Origin: Prevotella sp. CAG:1058
Lineage (GTDB): Bacteria > Bacteroidota > Bacteroidia > Bacteroidales > Bacteroidaceae
Length of the DNA stretch: 20,241 bases
Assembly: GCA_000433175.1 (NCBI GenBank)
Contig: HF986742.1
Coordinates: forward strand, 1,279-21,519
Reading direction: 5' to 3'
Of the stretch, positions 6,744 to 15,181 are shown in pieces. Below the pieces are notes generated by a model. It was not told where the DNA came from, did not search any database, and worked only from the letters and a program-made list of their open reading frames with translations. Position numbers and translations under genes: made by a program. Each line of letters opens with the position of its first letter. Positions within the stretch are counted from its first letter, which is position 1.

Positions 6744-9578
6744 ATGAAAATAAAACATCTTTTCGTCGCCGCCGTGCTATTCATTACAGGCACCGCAGCG
6801 GTAATGGCGCAAGGAATGCAGATGCCGCCCATACCGGTCGACAATGCTGTAAGGATAGGCAAGCTGCCTAACGGCCTTACCTATTACATCCGCCACAACG
6901 ACTATCCTGAACATCGTGTCAACTTCTACATCGCACAGCGCGTAGGCTCAATCCAGGAGGAAGAGAGCCAGAGGGGTCTTGCCCACTTCCTGGAGCACAT
7001 GGCATTCAACGGCTCTGACAACTATCCGGGCGACAAGCTGCTCGAATATATGCGCTCAATCGGCGTGGAGTTCGGCCGAGACCTCAATGCCTACACATCG
7101 ATAGCCGAGACCGTTTACAACATAGACAACGTGCCGTCAAAGAACATCGCGGCACTCGACTCTTGCCTCCTCGTGCTCAAGGACTGGTCTAACGGCCTTA
7201 CACTCGCCACCGAGGAGATAGACAAGGAGCGTGGCGTGATAGAGAACGAGTGGCGCCTGCGCTCGTCACCAATGCAGAGGATGATGGAACGCAACCTCGA
7301 AACCATTTACCCGGGCAGCAAGTACGGACGCCGCATGCCTATCGGTACGATGGAGGTGGTTAAGAACTTCAAGCCCGAAGTGCTCCGCCAGTACTACCAC
7401 AAGTGGTACCGCCCGGACAACCAGGCCATAATCGTGGTGGGCGACATCAACGTTGACCGCACAGAACAGAAGATAAAGGAAATGTTCAGCGGCATCAAGC
7501 TCGCCCCCAACGCAGCACCGGTGGTTGCAGAACCCGTGCCCGACAACAACGAGGCAATCATCGTTGTAGACAAGGACAAGGAACAGCAGATAAACATCGT
7601 TCAGATAATGTTCAAGCACGATGACGTGCCCGACAGTCTGAAGACAAGCATGGCATACATGATACAGCAGTATGCGCTGAACCTTTCACTCCAGATGCTT
7701 AACTCTCGTCTGAACGAAGTATCACAGAATCCTGACTGCCCGTATGTTCAGGCATTCGTCAGCGACGGCGACTATATCTACGCAAAGACAAAAGACGCAT
7801 TCACAGTTGCATGTCTTCCTAAACCAGGACAGACCGAAGCTGCCATATCAGCAGCCGTTCGCGAAGTAATGCGTGCCGCTAAATTCGGCTTCACTCCTAC
7901 TGAGTTTGCCCGTGCTAAGTCTGAATACATGAGCCAGTTGGAGAAAATCTACACCAACCGCAACAAGCGTGAGAACAACGTTTACTGCGAACTCTACACA
8001 CGCAACTTCATCGACAACGAGCCTATTCCGTCAATCGAAGACGAATACGCAATAATGCAGCAGATAAGCCCGATGATTCCGGTTGAGGCAATCAACGAAT
8101 CAATGAAGGAGCTTGTAAGCGTAACCGACACCAACCTCGTTGTGATGAGCTTCAACACAGAGAAGGAAGGAGCTGTTTACCCGACTGCTGAAGGCATAAA
8201 GAAAGCCATCGACGAAGTTCACAACGAGAACCTTACAGCATGGGTTGACAATGTAAAGCAGGAGCCGCTCATCGCTAAGATGCCTGAGAAAGGTAAGATT
8301 GTAAGCGAGAAAGAGAACAAGACTCTCGGCTACAAAGAGCTGACTCTCTCTAACGGCGCACGTGTATTGCTTAAGAAGACTGACTTCAAGGACGACGAGG
8401 TGGTAATCGACGCTACTTCAAAGGGCGGTTCTTCACTGCTTGGCAAGGAAGATCTCGTAAATGCAAAACTGTTCGACATGGCAATCGGCGCAAGTGGTCT
8501 GGGTAACTTCAGTAACACAGAACTCCAGAAAGCTCTTGCAGGCAAGCAGGCTAACGCAAACCTCCAGCTGTTCAATCTGCACGAAGGACTCAGCGGAACA
8601 TCTACTCCGAAGGACATCGAAACACTGTTCCAGCTCACTTATCTCTACTTCACTGATATAAAGAAAGACGAAAAGAGCTACGCACAACTGATGACTTCAC
8701 TTGAGACAATCTTGAAGAACCAGGCGCTGTCTCCTGACGCTGCATTCTCTGACTCGCTGATGTCAACACTCTACTGCCACAATCCACGCTACGCAACACT
8801 GAAGCTCGAAGACCTCAAGAAGGTTAACTACGACCGCATCCTGCAGATTGCAAAGGAGCGTACAGCTGACGCAGGCGACTTCACATTCACCATCGTGGGC
8901 AACTTCGACGAGGCTACAATACGTCCGCTCATCGAGCAGTACATAGCTTCACTGCCCGCCAAAGGCAAGAAGGAGAACTGGAAGAAGGTTTCAACCTACG
9001 CAAAGGGCAACGCCGAAAACAAGTTCACACGTAAGATGGAGACTCCGAAGGCCAATGCCTACATGTACTGGTACAACCTCACAACCCCGTATTCTCTTGA
9101 GAATGCAGTGGCTGCAAGCGCAGCAGGACAGGTTCTTGAGATGATCTACCTGAAGAAGATACGTGAGGACGCAGGAGCCGCTTACTCTGCAGGAGCTACC
9201 GGAATGGCTTCACTCGGAGGCGACACTCCGTTCACCGCACTTGTAGGTATCTGCCCGATGGACCCGGAGAAGAGCGACATGGCTATCAAGATTATGGAAG
9301 AAGAGGCCAAGAAACTCTGTACTACCGTTGACGCAGACATGCTCAACAAGGTTAAGGAACTCATGCTGAAGCGTGCCGACGAGAACGCCAAGACCAACTC
9401 TTACTGGGTAAGCACAATCAACAACCTTGACGAATACGGCGTAGATACGTACACAAACTACAAGAATGTGGTTAACGCACTCACTCCGGAGAAGGTTGCC
9501 AAGATGGTTAAGGACGTTATCTTCAAAGGCGGAAACAGCGTCAAAGTGATTATGCTGCCTGAGAAAGAGGCTAAATAA
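6744..9578 (+). CDS. Periplasmic M16 family zinc metalloprotease (pitrilysin/insulinase-like)
   Basis: The 944-residue protein has a signal peptide (about residues 1-22, ending VMAQ), so it acts in the periplasm or at the outer membrane. The zinc motif HFLEH is at residues 81-85, and E162 in DKERGVIENEW sits at the family's usual distance for the third ligand. The protein has the two-half architecture of M16: an active N-terminal half, and an inactive C-terminal half beginning near residue 520 (LGYKELTLSNGARVLLKKTDF). The length fits a fused M16 peptidase of Bacteroidota. The substrate is not known; degradation of short or misfolded peptides is the family role. It has its own promoter box and a terminator shared with recG. 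Arginine codons switch from mostly CGC in the first 285 codons to mostly CGT afterwards. Confidence 0.9.
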   Translation: MKIKHLFVAAVLFITGTAAVMAQGMQMPPIPVDNAVRIGKLPNGLTYYIRHNDYPEHRVNFYIAQRVGSIQEEESQRGLAHFLEHMAFNGSDNYPGDKLLEYMRSIGVEFGRDLNAYTSIAETVYNIDNVPSKNIAALDSCLLVLKDWSNGLTLATEEIDKERGVIENEWRLRSSPMQRMMERNLETIYPGSKYGRRMPIGTMEVVKNFKPEVLRQYYHKWYRPDNQAIIVVGDINVDRTEQKIKEMFSGIKLAPNAAPVVAEPVPDNNEAIIVVDKDKEQQINIVQIMFKHDDVPDSLKTSMAYMIQQYALNLSLQMLNSRLNEVSQNPDCPYVQAFVSDGDYIYAKTKDAFTVACLPKPGQTEAAISAAVREVMRAAKFGFTPTEFARAKSEYMSQLEKIYTNRNKRENNVYCELYTRNFIDNEPIPSIEDEYAIMQQISPMIPVEAINESMKELVSVTDTNLVVMSFNTEKEGAVYPTAEGIKKAIDEVHNENLTAWVDNVKQEPLIAKMPEKGKIVSEKENKTLGYKELTLSNGARVLLKKTDFKDDEVVIDATSKGGSSLLGKEDLVNAKLFDMAIGASGLGNFSNTELQKALAGKQANANLQLFNLHEGLSGTSTPKDIETLFQLTYLYFTDIKKDEKSYAQLMTSLETILKNQALSPDAAFSDSLMSTLYCHNPRYATLKLEDLKKVNYDRILQIAKERTADAGDFTFTIVGNFDEATIRPLIEQYIASLPAKGKKENWKKVSTYAKGNAENKFTRKMETPKANAYMYWYNLTTPYSLENAVAASAAGQVLEMIYLKKIREDAGAAYSAGATGMASLGGDTPFTALVGICPMDPEKSDMAIKIMEEEAKKLCTTVDADMLNKVKELMLKRADENAKTNSYWVSTINNLDEYGVDTYTNYKNVVNALTPEKVAKMVKDVIFKGGNSVKVIMLPEKEAK

Positions 9579-9600
9579 AAACAGTCCTACATACTATAAC

Positions 9601-9643
9601 AAAAACGTTCCCGCAAGCAAAACAGCCTGCGGGAACGTTTTTT
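9601..9643. terminator. Bidirectional terminator between the M16 gene and recG
   Basis: A perfect 15-bp inverted repeat, AAAAACGTTCCCGCA (9601-9615) with TGCGGGAACGTTTTT (9628-9642), has a 12-nt loop. The T run on the right serves the M16 transcript, and the A run on the left becomes a T run for recG read leftward. The two genes are convergent. Confidence 0.88.
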
Positions 9644-9687
9644 ATGTGTCATACAAACGGCTGAAAGGCCTTGGGCTGCCGTGCAAC

Positions 9688-11787
9688 CTATGATATGTCG
9701 CCGAAATAAGGGAGGTTCTTGCGTAGTGCCTTGAGCCTCTGCCACACCATTGAATACTCGCTCTTACAGCACTGCGGGTCGTCGGCCACTATGCTACGGG
9801 CCTCGTCGCGTGCCAGTTGTATTATCTGGTCGTCCTTGCGTATGTCTACTTTCTTGAAACCGAACACCACCCCGCTCTGCTGCGTACCTTCCAGATCGCC
9901 TGGCCCTCGCAGCTTTAGGTCGGCCTCGGCTATCTCGAATCCGTCGTTGGTCTCGCACATTATGTCAAGCCGCTTGCGTGTGTCGTCTGATATGTTACGC
10001 TTGCTTACGAGCAGGCAGAACGACTGGTCGGCACCACGACCTACACGCCCCCGCAACTGGTGAAGCTGCGAAAGGCCGAAGCGTTCGGCGTTGATTATCA
10101 CCATAACGGTGGCGTTAGGCACGTTAACCCCCACTTCTATGACCGTCGTGGAGACCAATATCTGTGTCTCGCCGCTGACAAAACGGCGCATCTCCTCTTC
10201 CTTCTCTACCGGCTTCATGCGGCCGTGCACCTTGCTCAACTTAAACTCCGGGAACGCCTCGCGCAGGCTTTCATACCCTTCTTCGAGGTTTTTAAGGTCA
10301 ATCTTCTCGCTCTCCTTAATCAACGGGAACACGATGTAAGCCTGCCTTCCGGCATTAATCTGACGGCGTATGCCTGCGTAAAGGCTTGTCGTCTGGTCGT
10401 CGTACTTGTGCAGGGTGACCACGGGTTTGCGCCCCGGCGGCAGCTCGTCAATCTTGCTTACGTCAAGGTCTCCGTAAACGGTCATGGCAAGAGTGCGCGG
10501 AATAGGTGTCGCAGTCATTACGAGAACATGGGGAGGATTGTCGCTCTTGTTCCACAACTTCGCCCTTTGCTCCACCCCGAAACGGTGCTGCTCGTCGATT
10601 ACGACAAAGCCCAGGCGTGCGAATTGCACGCTGTCTTCTATCACGGCGTGCGTTCCGACAAGTATGTCTACGCTGCCGTCGGCAAGCCCTTCGAGCACCT
10701 CGCGCCGCCGTTTGCCCTTCACCATGCCCGTAAGCAGCTCCACGCGGACATCCATGCCGTTAAGGAAGGAGACTATCGTCTCAAGATGTTGCTCCGCAAG
10801 AATCTCCGTCGGAGCCATTATGCACGACTGATAGCCATTGTCAAGCGCTATGAGCATGCACATAAGGGCGACAAGGGTCTTGCCGCTGCCCACGTCACCC
10901 TGGAGCAAACGGTTCATCTGGCATCCCGAACGCATGTCCTGCCTTATTTCCCTGATGACGCGCTTCTGCGCCCCGGTAAGTTCAAAAGGCAGGTTGTTGT
11001 AATAAAAACCGTTGAAATACGCGCCTACTTTGGTAAACATGTAGCCGCGGTACTTGCGCTTGCAGAAGCTGGCATAGCGCTGTATGTTGAGCTGAACGTA
11101 GAATACTTCCTCGAACTTTATGCGGTATTCGGCCTGCCGTATGTCGTCGGGATTTTTTGGAACGTGTATCTTCCTCAACGCATCGTCCCTCGACATGAGG
11201 TTTAAACGTTGCGTCATGAACGGCGGAAGAGTTTCAGTAATGGGCTTTTTAAGCGTATCAAGAAGAGACTTCACAAGCCTGTCCATGCCCCAGGTGTCAA
11301 GTCCCGAGTTCTTCATCTTCTCGGTCGTGTTGTAATAAGGCTGAAGGCCAAGCTGCGAAAGTTCGACTTCCGACATCTGCTTCATCTCCGGATGGGCGAA
11401 CTGGTAACGCCCGCTGAACACAGTCGGGCGGCCGTAGATGATGTATTGCGTACCGGCCTTGAGGTGCTTCAGTATGTGTTCGCCCTTCTTGAACCACACA
11501 AGGTCGGCAATTCCGCTACCGTCAGACACATGGGCGACAAGCCTCAAGCGGTGGAAACCCATGTCGAACACCTCGCAGCTCAGCAGCTTTGCGCATATCT
11601 GCACTGACGCGGCATCGGGCGTAAGCTCGCTTATCCTGTAAATATGCCTGCGGTCTATATACTTGTAAGGATAATGCTCAAGCAGGTCTTCGTAAGTCTT
11701 TATGCCCAGTTCCTTATCGAGCAGGGCCTTACGCCTTGGCCCCACACCGGGCAGGAACTGTATGTCTTGGTCAAGGATGTCGAGCAT
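9688..11787 (-). CDS. recG: ATP-dependent DNA helicase RecG
   Basis: Branch-migrating helicase that reverses stalled replication forks and processes Holliday junctions. The 699-residue product is full length. Residues about 1-160 form the wedge/OB region that grips the fork (FLPGVGPRRKALL near the N-terminus, a helix-hairpin-helix-like entry). The helicase core follows, with GDVGSGKT at 297-304 (Walker A), MAPTEILAEQH, the DEQH box at 398-401, MTATPIPRTLAM near 424-435, and QLRGRVGRG in the second lobe. The start at 11787 gives the expected MLDILDQDIQFLPGVG opening. It is probably the last gene of the pdxJ/DJ-1/ispD/recG unit, 121 bp after ispD with no promoter box seen between. Downstream it meets the bidirectional terminator. 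Confidence 0.96.
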   Translation of the reverse strand: MLDILDQDIQFLPGVGPRRKALLDKELGIKTYEDLLEHYPYKYIDRRHIYRISELTPDAASVQICAKLLSCEVFDMGFHRLRLVAHVSDGSGIADLVWFKKGEHILKHLKAGTQYIIYGRPTVFSGRYQFAHPEMKQMSEVELSQLGLQPYYNTTEKMKNSGLDTWGMDRLVKSLLDTLKKPITETLPPFMTQRLNLMSRDDALRKIHVPKNPDDIRQAEYRIKFEEVFYVQLNIQRYASFCKRKYRGYMFTKVGAYFNGFYYNNLPFELTGAQKRVIREIRQDMRSGCQMNRLLQGDVGSGKTLVALMCMLIALDNGYQSCIMAPTEILAEQHLETIVSFLNGMDVRVELLTGMVKGKRRREVLEGLADGSVDILVGTHAVIEDSVQFARLGFVVIDEQHRFGVEQRAKLWNKSDNPPHVLVMTATPIPRTLAMTVYGDLDVSKIDELPPGRKPVVTLHKYDDQTTSLYAGIRRQINAGRQAYIVFPLIKESEKIDLKNLEEGYESLREAFPEFKLSKVHGRMKPVEKEEEMRRFVSGETQILVSTTVIEVGVNVPNATVMVIINAERFGLSQLHQLRGRVGRGADQSFCLLVSKRNISDDTRKRLDIMCETNDGFEIAEADLKLRGPGDLEGTQQSGVVFGFKKVDIRKDDQIIQLARDEARSIVADDPQCCKSEYSMVWQRLKALRKNLPYFGDIS

Positions 11788-11874
11788 TGTCTTTTCTTGT
11801 CATTGTAATTGTCAGTATTGTTGACGGCGCATGGCGCCGCTGAAAGCCATTGCCGACTCCGCCTGAAGCCACAA

Positions 11875-11914
11875 GCCTGACGGCCAGGGCCGGCTTGCCG
11901 GCTGCCGTTCAGGC
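11875..11914 (-). other. Inverted repeat over the ispD stop codon
   Basis: GCCTGACGGC (11875-11884) pairs with GCCGTTCAGGC (11904-11914) with one bulged base, and GCCGGC-TT-GCCGGC can form inside. The ispD stop codon lies within the right arm. There is no T run on the minus strand, so a classical terminator is not supported; it may stabilise or separate the ispD and recG messages. Confidence 0.4.
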
Positions 11915-12574
11915 AAGAATCCGCGCTATGCGGAGGTCGAACGGCGTTGTTATCTTAATATTTTCACGGTTGCCCTCGATAAGGGTCACCTCATAGCCGG
12001 CGCTTTCAACCACTGACGCATCATCGGTGAAGCAGTCCCTGTATGGCTGTGCGTAAGCCTGCTTGAGCAGCTGTATGTCAAAGGTCTGCGGTGTCTGCAC
12101 CAACCGGTAGTCAGCCCTGTCAACCGTTTCGGTTTTCCCACCGGCCACAATGTGCCTCACAGTCTCGACCACCGGCACTACGGGAATGACCGCCTTGGCC
12201 GTCCTCGCCGTCTCGTAGCAGGCGCGTATGACCTCTACCGACGGGAAGGGGCGCACCCCGTCGTGTATTCCGACAACGCCTTCAGCGTCGTCGGGTATGG
12301 CAGCCAGTCCGTTCCTGACTGAATGGAAACGCGTCTCGCCGCCTTCAACCACGGCGTATGCGTCGGTGAAATGATAATTCTTGCACAGTTCGTTCCAGTA
12401 TTCGTGCTGCTCCTTTGGCAGCACAAGTATTATCTTCAACGCCCCGTCGTACTCCCTGAAGCGTTTTATCGTTAGCATCAATACCGGCAATCCGTTAACG
12501 GGAAGAAATTGCTTGGGTATGCTTGCACCCATCCTCAGTCCCTTTCCTCCGGCTACAATCACTGCATAGTCCAT
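11909..12574 (-). CDS. ispD: 2-C-methyl-D-erythritol 4-phosphate cytidylyltransferase
   Basis: Third enzyme of the non-mevalonate (MEP) isoprenoid pathway; it joins CTP and methylerythritol phosphate to give CDP-methylerythritol in the cytoplasm. The 221-residue product has the nucleotide-binding start [12 protein letters not shown] with R14 and K21 in IPKQF, matching the two catalytic basic residues of the family. The middle motif is GIHDGVRPF, the Bacteroidota form of HDAARP. Later come [11 protein letters not shown], the FTDDASVVE segment and [10 protein letters not shown], which carries the last conserved lysine. It is intact. It lies between the DJ-1-like gene (161-bp gap with a large hairpin) and recG. 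IspD and PdxJ both use carbon derived from 1-deoxyxylulose 5-phosphate, so their clustering may be functional. Confidence 0.95.
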   Translation of the reverse strand: MDYAVIVAGGKGLRMGASIPKQFLPVNGLPVLMLTIKRFREYDGALKIILVLPKEQHEYWNELCKNYHFTDAYAVVEGGETRFHSVRNGLAAIPDDAEGVVGIHDGVRPFPSVEVIRACYETARTAKAVIPVVPVVETVRHIVAGGKTETVDRADYRLVQTPQTFDIQLLKQAYAQPYRDCFTDDASVVESAGYEVTLIEGNRENIKITTPFDLRIARILA

Positions 12575-12621
12575 ATTTTCGTTTTGTTGGTTAATTTCAT
12601 TCCAGCTTGCTTATAGAACCG

Positions 12622-12663
12622 ACTGCGCCACGGGGCATGGATTCCATCCGTCCGTGGCGCAGT
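12622..12663. other. Long inverted repeat between the DJ-1-like gene and ispD
   Basis: ACTGCGCCACGG (12622-12633) pairs perfectly with CCGTGGCGCAGT (12652-12663). A smaller ATGG/CCAT stem can form in the loop. No T run follows on either strand. It could be an operon-internal processing or attenuation structure, or a factor-binding palindrome. Confidence 0.5.
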
Positions 12664-12735
12664 TGTCCTTATTGGCGTGGCGGCCTTATTGCCGGCCGTA
12701 CGCAGGTGTAGGTAATGCGTATGTCACACCGGTGT

Positions 12736-13299
12736 TTATTTCAGCATAAGGTGTTTGTACATCATTCCGTCGGCAATTCCGTCAGCGGTCTTCTTGTCGG
12801 TGAGGGCCTCGAGCAGCTTGTAAGCATAGGGGAACGTAGCTGCCGGACCTTCGCCCGTGGTTATATTGCCGTCCACGGTGCAGAGCTCGTGCGTGTATTC
12901 GGCACCTTCAAGGTATTCCTCGAAGCCCGGATAGCATGTGGCGCGCTTGCCTTCAAGCATGCCCAGTCCGCCCAGCACCATAGGTGCGGCGCATATTGCT
13001 CCAATCATCTTGCCGCGTATGTTATGCTCGACGAGCGCCTTTTTCACACCTGCATGCTCGTTCAGGTTTGTTGCGCCGGGCAGTCCGCCGGGCAGCATCA
13101 GCAGGTCAGCGTCACTGAAGTCGGCTTCCTCGATCAGCAGGTCGGCTTCAATCTTCACGCCGTGGGCGCCTTCAACAACCTTCTCACCTGTCACGCTGAC
13201 AGTCTTGAAGTCAACGCCAGCGCGGCGCATTATGTCTAATGGTATCAGGGCCTCTACCTCTTCGAAGCCCGTAGCCAGGAATTCATATACTTTTGCCAT
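12736..13299 (-). CDS. DJ-1/PfpI family protein (YajL/ThiJ-like)
   Basis: The 187-residue protein of the DJ-1 superfamily has its nucleophile elbow at AICAAP, with C103, and the conserved glutamate E16 in GFEEVEAL. This pair corresponds to the reactive cysteine and its partner in human DJ-1 and YajL. The fold markers LPGG (69-72) and GHxVTCYPGFEEYL-type C-terminal segments are present (here RATCYPGFEEYL). I chose the ATG at 13299; a TTG six bases upstream would add two residues and is less likely. Proposed roles for the family are protein or nucleotide deglycation and chaperoning, and the actual substrate here is unknown. It sits 53 bp after pdxJ on the same strand with no promoter box between, so they are likely cotranscribed. 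Confidence 0.9.
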   Translation of the reverse strand: MAKVYEFLATGFEEVEALIPLDIMRRAGVDFKTVSVTGEKVVEGAHGVKIEADLLIEEADFSDADLLMLPGGLPGATNLNEHAGVKKALVEHNIRGKMIGAICAAPMVLGGLGMLEGKRATCYPGFEEYLEGAEYTHELCTVDGNITTGEGPAATFPYAYKLLEALTDKKTADGIADGMMYKHLMLK

Positions 13300-13352
13300 T
13301 TTCAAATTAGATTTAATTGGTTAATAGATAATATGTGTATATTGTCTGCCTT

Positions 13353-14066
13353 TCATTTAAGGCATTCCAGGTAAGCCTGTATCGTGTCGTGCAATCCCAT
13401 GTAAAGGGCGTCGCATATAAGCGCATGGCCTATGCTGACCTCGTCCAGCCATGGTATGTTCTGGTGGAAATAGTGCAGGTTTACGAGGCTGAGGTCGTGC
13501 CCGGCGTTGAGTCCGAGACCAACTTCGCGCGCCACCCTGGCCGCCTCTACAAACGGCTTTACGGCTTCCTCGCGGTCGAGCAGGTAGCCTGATGCATACG
13601 GCTCGGTGTAGAGTTCCACGCGGTCGGTGCCGCAGCGCTTGGCCGCTTCCACCATTTCGGGCGATGCGTCAACGAATATCGACGTCCTTATGCCTGCCTC
13701 CTTGAAGCGCCCTATCACGTCGGTAAGGAAGCCCTCGTTGGCCTTCGTGTCCCATCCGTGGTTGCTCGTCAGCTGGTTGTCGGCGTCGGGTACGAGCGTA
13801 ACCTGTGTCGGCTTGACCTCAAGCACGAGGTCGATGTACTTGTCGATAGGATTGCCTTCTATATTGAATTCGGTCGTAACCAGGGGCCTTATGTCCCTTA
13901 CGTCCTTATATCTGATGTGTCTTTCGTCGGGGCGCGGATGCACTGTTATGCCCTGCGCGCCAAACTTCTCGCAATCGAGCGCAACTTGCAGCACGTTTGG
14001 GTTGTTACCGCCACGCGCATTCCTCAAAGTGGCAACTTTGTTGACGTTTACGCTTAATTTTGTCAT
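13353..14066 (-). CDS. pdxJ: Pyridoxine 5'-phosphate synthase
   Basis: Last step of de novo vitamin B6 synthesis (DXP-dependent route): it condenses 1-deoxyxylulose 5-phosphate with aminoacetone 3-phosphate to give pyridoxine 5'-phosphate. The 237-residue TIM barrel shows the start [14 protein letters not shown], the phosphate/base motif [10 protein letters not shown] (H43, R45, R49, H50), E70 in [27 protein letters not shown] and VSIGHALI. All are highly conserved in PdxJ. The start at 14066 gives the family's normal N-terminus. It is the first gene of the leftward unit and is divergent from nadK. A minus-strand -7 box lies at 14143-14150, giving a leader of about 70 nt. Confidence 0.96.
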   Translation of the reverse strand: MTKLSVNVNKVATLRNARGGNNPNVLQVALDCEKFGAQGITVHPRPDERHIRYKDVRDIRPLVTTEFNIEGNPIDKYIDLVLEVKPTQVTLVPDADNQLTSNHGWDTKANEGFLTDVIGRFKEAGIRTSIFVDASPEMVEAAKRCGTDRVELYTEPYASGYLLDREEAVKPFVEAARVAREVGLGLNAGHDLSLVNLHYFHQNIPWLDEVSIGHALICDALYMGLHDTIQAYLECLK

Positions 14067-14115
14067 TTTTTACGTTTTTAATATGTCTGCAATGTTTGTT
14101 ATCAGGCAAAATATG

Positions 14116-14123
14116 TAATTTTG
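14116..14123 (+). promoter_or_regulatory. Candidate -7 promoter box of nadK
   Basis: TAATTTTG matches TAnnTTTG. A TTTG lies at 14095-14098, 17 bp upstream, which is a little closer than usual. It lies to the left of the pdxJ promoter box, so transcripts from the two promoters would overlap at their 5' ends. Confidence 0.5.
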
Positions 14124-14142
14124 CATTTGCCTTATCCAACGG

Positions 14143-14150
14143 CAAAGTTA
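14143..14150 (-). promoter_or_regulatory. Candidate -7 promoter box of pdxJ
   Basis: On the minus strand this reads TAACTTTG, an exact TAnnTTTG match, with a TTG 18 bp upstream. It would start a leader of about 70 nt before the pdxJ ATG at 14066. Confidence 0.6.
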
Positions 14151-14211
14151 CAAAATGTTTGGCATTTCCAAGCATTACATGTGTAAAAAGAAATTTAAAA
14201 GCTCAAAAATC

Positions 14212-15108
14212 ATGGTGTCACGTAAGTTAAGGTTCGCCCTGTTCGGAAACATTTACCAGAGCCGCAAGTCGGCAAACATCCTGAAGATTATGGAATGCCT
14301 GGCCGCACACGGCGCCGACTTGTGCATGGAAAAGGCCTTCTACGATTTCCTTGTAAGTTCGGGCATGATACCCCGGGGCTGCGTCGAGGTGTTCGACGGG
14401 TGCGACTTCACGGCCGACTTCGTCATCTCGCTCGGCGGCGACGGCACCCTGCTCAGGGCCGCATGGCTCGTAGGCTCGAAGGGCACGCCCATACTCGGCA
14501 TCAACATGGGCCGCCTGGGCTTCCTTGCCGACATCGTGCCGAGCGAGATCGAGAGCGCCATCAACTCGCTGTACGAAGACGACTACGCCATAGAGCCGCA
14601 CTCGGTGATACGCGTCGAGGTTGAGGGCGGCGACCCCGTATGCCCCGACTGCGCGCTTAACGACATAGCCGTACTCAAGCGCGACACGGCGTCGATGATT
14701 ACTATACACGCCGAAATAAACGGCGAATACCTCGTGACATACCAGGCCGACGGCCTCATCGTAAGCACGCCGACAGGCTCGACGGCCTACTCGCTGTCAA
14801 ACGGCGGCCCCATAATAGTGCCGCGCACGGGCACGCTATGCCTTACGCCCGTAGCACCACACAGCCTCAACGTACGCCCGATAGTCATCCCCGACGACTC
14901 CGAGATAACGCTGACCGTTGAGAGCCGCAGCCACAACTTCCTGATAGCCGTCGACGGACAATCGGGCAAATGCACTGAGAACGCCCGGCTGACCATAACC
15001 AAGGCACCCTATTCGGCAAGGATTGTGAAGCGCAGCAACCAGCGTTACTTCTCCACGCTGCGCGAGAAAATGATGTGGGGAGCAGATACAAGGATGGTCA
15101 AGAACTGA
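14212..15108 (+). CDS. nadK: NAD kinase
   Basis: Phosphorylates NAD to NADP with ATP, in the cytoplasm. From the ATG at 14212 the product has 298 residues, which matches the family. It opens with KLRFALFGNIYQ and carries the catalytic GGDGT at 75-79, NMGRLGFL at 98-105, the segment ALNDIAVLKR, and the second diglycine region DGLIVSTPTGSTAYSL, all diagnostic for NadK. An in-frame ATG at 14155 would add 19 residues (MFGISKHY...), but this stretch is AT-rich, lysine-heavy and unlike NadK N-termini, so I prefer the internal start. It is divergent from pdxJ and followed by the TlpA-like gene after 73 bp, with which it may be cotranscribed; small hairpins but no T run lie in the gap. Confidence 0.95.
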   Translation: MVSRKLRFALFGNIYQSRKSANILKIMECLAAHGADLCMEKAFYDFLVSSGMIPRGCVEVFDGCDFTADFVISLGGDGTLLRAAWLVGSKGTPILGINMGRLGFLADIVPSEIESAINSLYEDDYAIEPHSVIRVEVEGGDPVCPDCALNDIAVLKRDTASMITIHAEINGEYLVTYQADGLIVSTPTGSTAYSLSNGGPIIVPRTGTLCLTPVAPHSLNVRPIVIPDDSEITLTVESRSHNFLIAVDGQSGKCTENARLTITKAPYSARIVKRSNQRYFSTLREKMMWGADTRMVKN

Positions 15109-15181
15109 CTCCGGCAAAGCCGAATCCACACAGGCAGGAGCCTGCCACCGCACCGCCTTACCGCCAAGGCGCAATAAATTA

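Noticed and set aside
10060..11205. 381-codon open frame on the plus strand opposite recG
   Set aside because: It lies wholly inside recG, whose helicase motifs are complete on the other strand. The translation has no recognisable domain or signal and is an effect of codon bias.
11825..11839. CGGCGC-ATG-GCGCCG hairpin before recG
   Set aside because: Only 6 bp with a 3-nt loop and no T run, in a GC-rich stretch. It is too weak to call a regulatory element.
14155..14211. N-terminal 19-residue extension of NadK
   Set aside because: The extension is AT-rich and lysine-heavy and does not resemble NadK N-termini. The ATG at 14212 gives the usual family start, although 14155 cannot be excluded.
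15133..15170. Two small hairpins between nadK and the TlpA-like gene
   Set aside because: Stems of 6 and 5 bp without a T run do not support a terminator, and the genes may be cotranscribed.
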